Source of the DNA: Actinomycetota bacterium
GTDB lineage: Bacteria; Actinomycetota; Aquicultoria; CAJVYJ01; JAUVQD01
Length of the DNA stretch: 41,440 nt
Reading direction: 5' to 3'
Assembly: GCA_030679975.1 (NCBI GenBank)
Contig: JAUXSL010000073.1
Location: 1 to 41,440, forward strand
The translations under genes were made by a program, and so were the position numbers. The notes beneath the pieces are model-generated. The model did not search any database. It worked only from the letters and a program-made list of their open reading frames with translations, and had not been told where the DNA came from. Positions 39,853-41,440 of the stretch are shown in pieces. Position 1 is the stretch's first letter; each line of letters begins with the position of its first letter.

Positions 39853-40836
39853 ATGGGTTGGGAGAATCAAACTGTTTTGGTAACCGGAGCCGGAGGCTTT
39901 ATCGGCAGTCATCTGACTGAACGTCTGGTTGCTTTAGGGGCGAAAACACGGGCGTTGGTTCGTTATAACTCGGCCAACTTGGCCGGTTGGCTCGACGCAT
40001 CACCGGTTAAAGATGAAATGGAACTGTTCTTCGGCGACATCTGGGATCGGGATAGTTTGCGAGGAGCTTTTAAAGGCGTAGACACGGTCTTTCACTTGGC
40101 GGCGCTGATCGGCATACCTTACTCGTACCATGCGCCGGTCTCATACGTTCGCACGAATGTCGAAGGGGCCCTAAACGTCTTTCAGTTGGCTATCGAAGTT
40201 GGCGCAAAGAAAGTAGTGCACACCTCCACCAGCGAAGTCTATGGGACTGCCAGGCGGGCGCTGATAGATGAAGACCATCCCCTGCAGGGGCAATCGCCAT
40301 ATTCGGCCAGCAAGATCGGTGGAGATAAGCTTGCTGAAGCTTATCATCTCTCGTTTGGTCTGCCGGTGGTGACCGTCAGGCCTTTTAACACATTCGGCCC
40401 GCGCCAATCGGCCCGCGCGGTCATCCCGACGATCATCACCCAGGCATTGACGCGCCGGGAGATCCACGTCGGCAGCCTTGAGCCGACCCGCGACTTGAAC
40501 TATGTTGCCGATACTGTCGACGGATTTATCCGGGCCGCGGCGGCGCCGGCGGCGATCGGCGAAGTCATAAACATTGGAACAGGCAAGGAGATTTCCGTTG
40601 GCGACCTGGCGAAGATGATCCTGGAGATAATAGGCAAAGAGATTCCGATCGTCAGTGACCGGGAAAGGGTCCGACCCGAAAAGAGCGAGGTCGGCCGTCT
40701 CTGCGCCGACAACCGCAAAGCGCGTGATCTCATCAGCTGGCAGCCGGCGCATTCCTTAAGGGATGGTCTCGCCGAAACCGTTGAATGGTTCAGGGGAAAC
40801 TTGGCCAAGTACCGGCCGGATACGTATGTCGTTTGA
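39853..40836 (+). CDS. legB: NAD-dependent sugar 4,6-dehydratase (LegB-like)
   Basis: A 327-residue extended short-chain dehydrogenase. VLVTGAGGFIGSHL binds NAD, HTSTSEVYGTA and SPYSASKIGGDKLAE hold the catalytic Thr and Tyr-x3-Lys, and FNTFGPRQSARAVIPTII is the substrate loop of LegB/GDP-sugar dehydratase relatives. It would make the 4-keto-6-deoxy sugar that LegC aminates. I begin at ATG 39853 (MGWENQ), eight bases after the ptmE-like stop, not at the upstream GTG 39835. It overlaps legC by 11 bp. Confidence 0.9.
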   Translation: MGWENQTVLVTGAGGFIGSHLTERLVALGAKTRALVRYNSANLAGWLDASPVKDEMELFFGDIWDRDSLRGAFKGVDTVFHLAALIGIPYSYHAPVSYVRTNVEGALNVFQLAIEVGAKKVVHTSTSEVYGTARRALIDEDHPLQGQSPYSASKIGGDKLAEAYHLSFGLPVVTVRPFNTFGPRQSARAVIPTIITQALTRREIHVGSLEPTRDLNYVADTVDGFIRAAAAPAAIGEVINIGTGKEISVGDLAKMILEIIGKEIPIVSDRERVRPEKSEVGRLCADNRKARDLISWQPAHSLRDGLAETVEWFRGNLAKYRPDTYVV

Positions 40837-41440
40837 ACCCGGCGCCCCGGCCCCTGAAGGCGCCATTCCCCTGTGTGTCCCGGAAATTCACGGTCGCGAA
40901 TGGGATTACATTAAGGAATGTCTCGATACCAACTGGGTTTCCGCTGTTGGCTCGTTTGTCTACCGGTTTGAGGGTCTGGTATCGACCTTTGTCGGGACCC
41001 GGCATGCTGTGGCGACGGTCAACGGGACGGCGGCGCTTCATGTAGCCTTACTGGCAGCCGGCATCTGCCCGGATGATGAGGTTCTGGTCTCCGATCTGAC
41101 CTTTATAGCTCCGGCTAATGCCGTCCGCTATGCCGGCGCTTGGCCGGTCTTCATCGATGCCGAGCCGGCCTATTGGCAGATGGATCCGGCAAAAACCGTC
41201 GGTTTTATTGAAGACCAATGTTGCTGGATTGACGGAGAATTGCGCAATAAGAGCACCGGCCGACGCATTGGGGCCATATTGCCCGTTCACATCCTTGGCC
41301 ATCCCGTTGATATGGATCCTATCATTGATGTTGCTCGGAAGTTCGAGTTAGTCGTCATAGAAGACGCCGCGGAGAGCCTAGGGGCTCGTTACAAAAAGCG
41401 CCCTGTCGGTTCTTTGGGCGATGTTGGTTGCTTAAGCTTT
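40826..41440 (+). CDS. legC: DegT/DnrJ/EryC1-family sugar aminotransferase (LegC-like), partial at window end
   Basis: The first 205 codons of a PLP aminotransferase. It starts at ATG 40826 (MSFEPGAPAPEGAIPLCVPEIHGREW), within the end of legB, and stays open to 41440. Visible: DTNWVSAVGSFVYRFE, ATVNGTAALHVAL, DEVLVSDLTFIAPANA, and the PLP Asp in VVIEDAAESLGARYK. The PLP-lysine region lies beyond the window. By order and family it is LegC, which aminates carbon 4 of the 4-keto sugar for acetylation by LegH. Confidence 0.88.
   Translation, partial: MSFEPGAPAPEGAIPLCVPEIHGREWDYIKECLDTNWVSAVGSFVYRFEGLVSTFVGTRHAVATVNGTAALHVALLAAGICPDDEVLVSDLTFIAPANAVRYAGAWPVFIDAEPAYWQMDPAKTVGFIEDQCCWIDGELRNKSTGRRIGAILPVHILGHPVDMDPIIDVARKFELVVIEDAAESLGARYKKRPVGSLGDVGCLSF

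Noticed and set aside
40171-40752. 193-residue minus-strand frame within legB
   Set aside because: legB on the plus strand has a full short-chain dehydrogenase signature; this is a mirror frame.

Overview
The window is a gene-dense chromosomal stretch from a GC-rich bacterium, probably an anaerobe with a Gram-positive-type (monoderm) cell wall. It carries an oxygen-sensitive class III ribonucleotide reductase, a rubrerythrin, tungstate uptake, molybdenum/tungsten cofactor genes, C5-pathway tetrapyrrole genes, a cobA-hemD fusion and the peptidoglycan-amidation pair MurT/GatD. Together these fit a deep-branching anaerobic actinobacterial or clostridia-like lineage. This placement is inference: there is no rRNA gene in the window, and I see no tRNA gene or CRISPR array.

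Layout. (1) 1-3576: nrdD, interrupted by an intein and preceded by a tandem NrdR-box pair. (2) 3600-6450: a structured leader, a single-domain ModE-type regulator, a ModE-like palindrome and the tungstate transporter tupABC. (3) 6477-8635: murT-gatD. (4) 8678-9262: rubrerythrin. (5) 9259-18628, minus strand: a tetrapyrrole block (ccsA/hemX-like, precorrin-2 dehydrogenase, hemA, hemC, cobA-hemD, small membrane protein, hemB, tautomerase, hemL), split by a plus-strand vapBC pair, with mogA at its upstream end. (6) 18860-23725, minus strand: a Moco operon (trmO-fmdE fusion, orphan ABC ATPase, moeA, moaA, moaC) with a 160-nt leader that has riboswitch-like architecture and an intrinsic terminator. 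(7) 23813-28691: a secreted M28 peptidase, two nucleotide-sugar epimerases and an alkaline-phosphatase-superfamily protein. (8) 28781-41440: a surface-glycan locus with a winged-helix regulator, an SpsF-like nucleotidyltransferase, a Gfo/Idh oxidoreductase, a class III aminotransferase, a B12-binding-type radical SAM protein, a GT-B-like protein, and legI, legG, legH, ptmE-like, legB and legC (cut by the window end).

How the genes work together. The Mo/W part forms one theme: uptake by TupABC, control by a ModE-type protein, and cofactor building by MoaA, MoaC, MogA and MoeA. moaD and moaE (molybdopterin synthase) are not in the window. The tetrapyrrole block runs from glutamyl-tRNA to uroporphyrinogen III, then to precorrin-2 and sirohydrochlorin; no protoporphyrin or heme-late genes are seen. 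The glycan locus encodes most of a GDP-sugar route to legionaminic acid, recognisable by a CBS-fused sugar-1-phosphate nucleotidyltransferase next to NeuB/NeuC/NeuD-type enzymes. An identical 17-bp palindrome, TGTTCA-N5-TGAACA, lies over the promoter of the winged-helix regulator gene and over the promoter of the legG-legH-ptmE-legB-legC operon, which suggests a local regulatory circuit.
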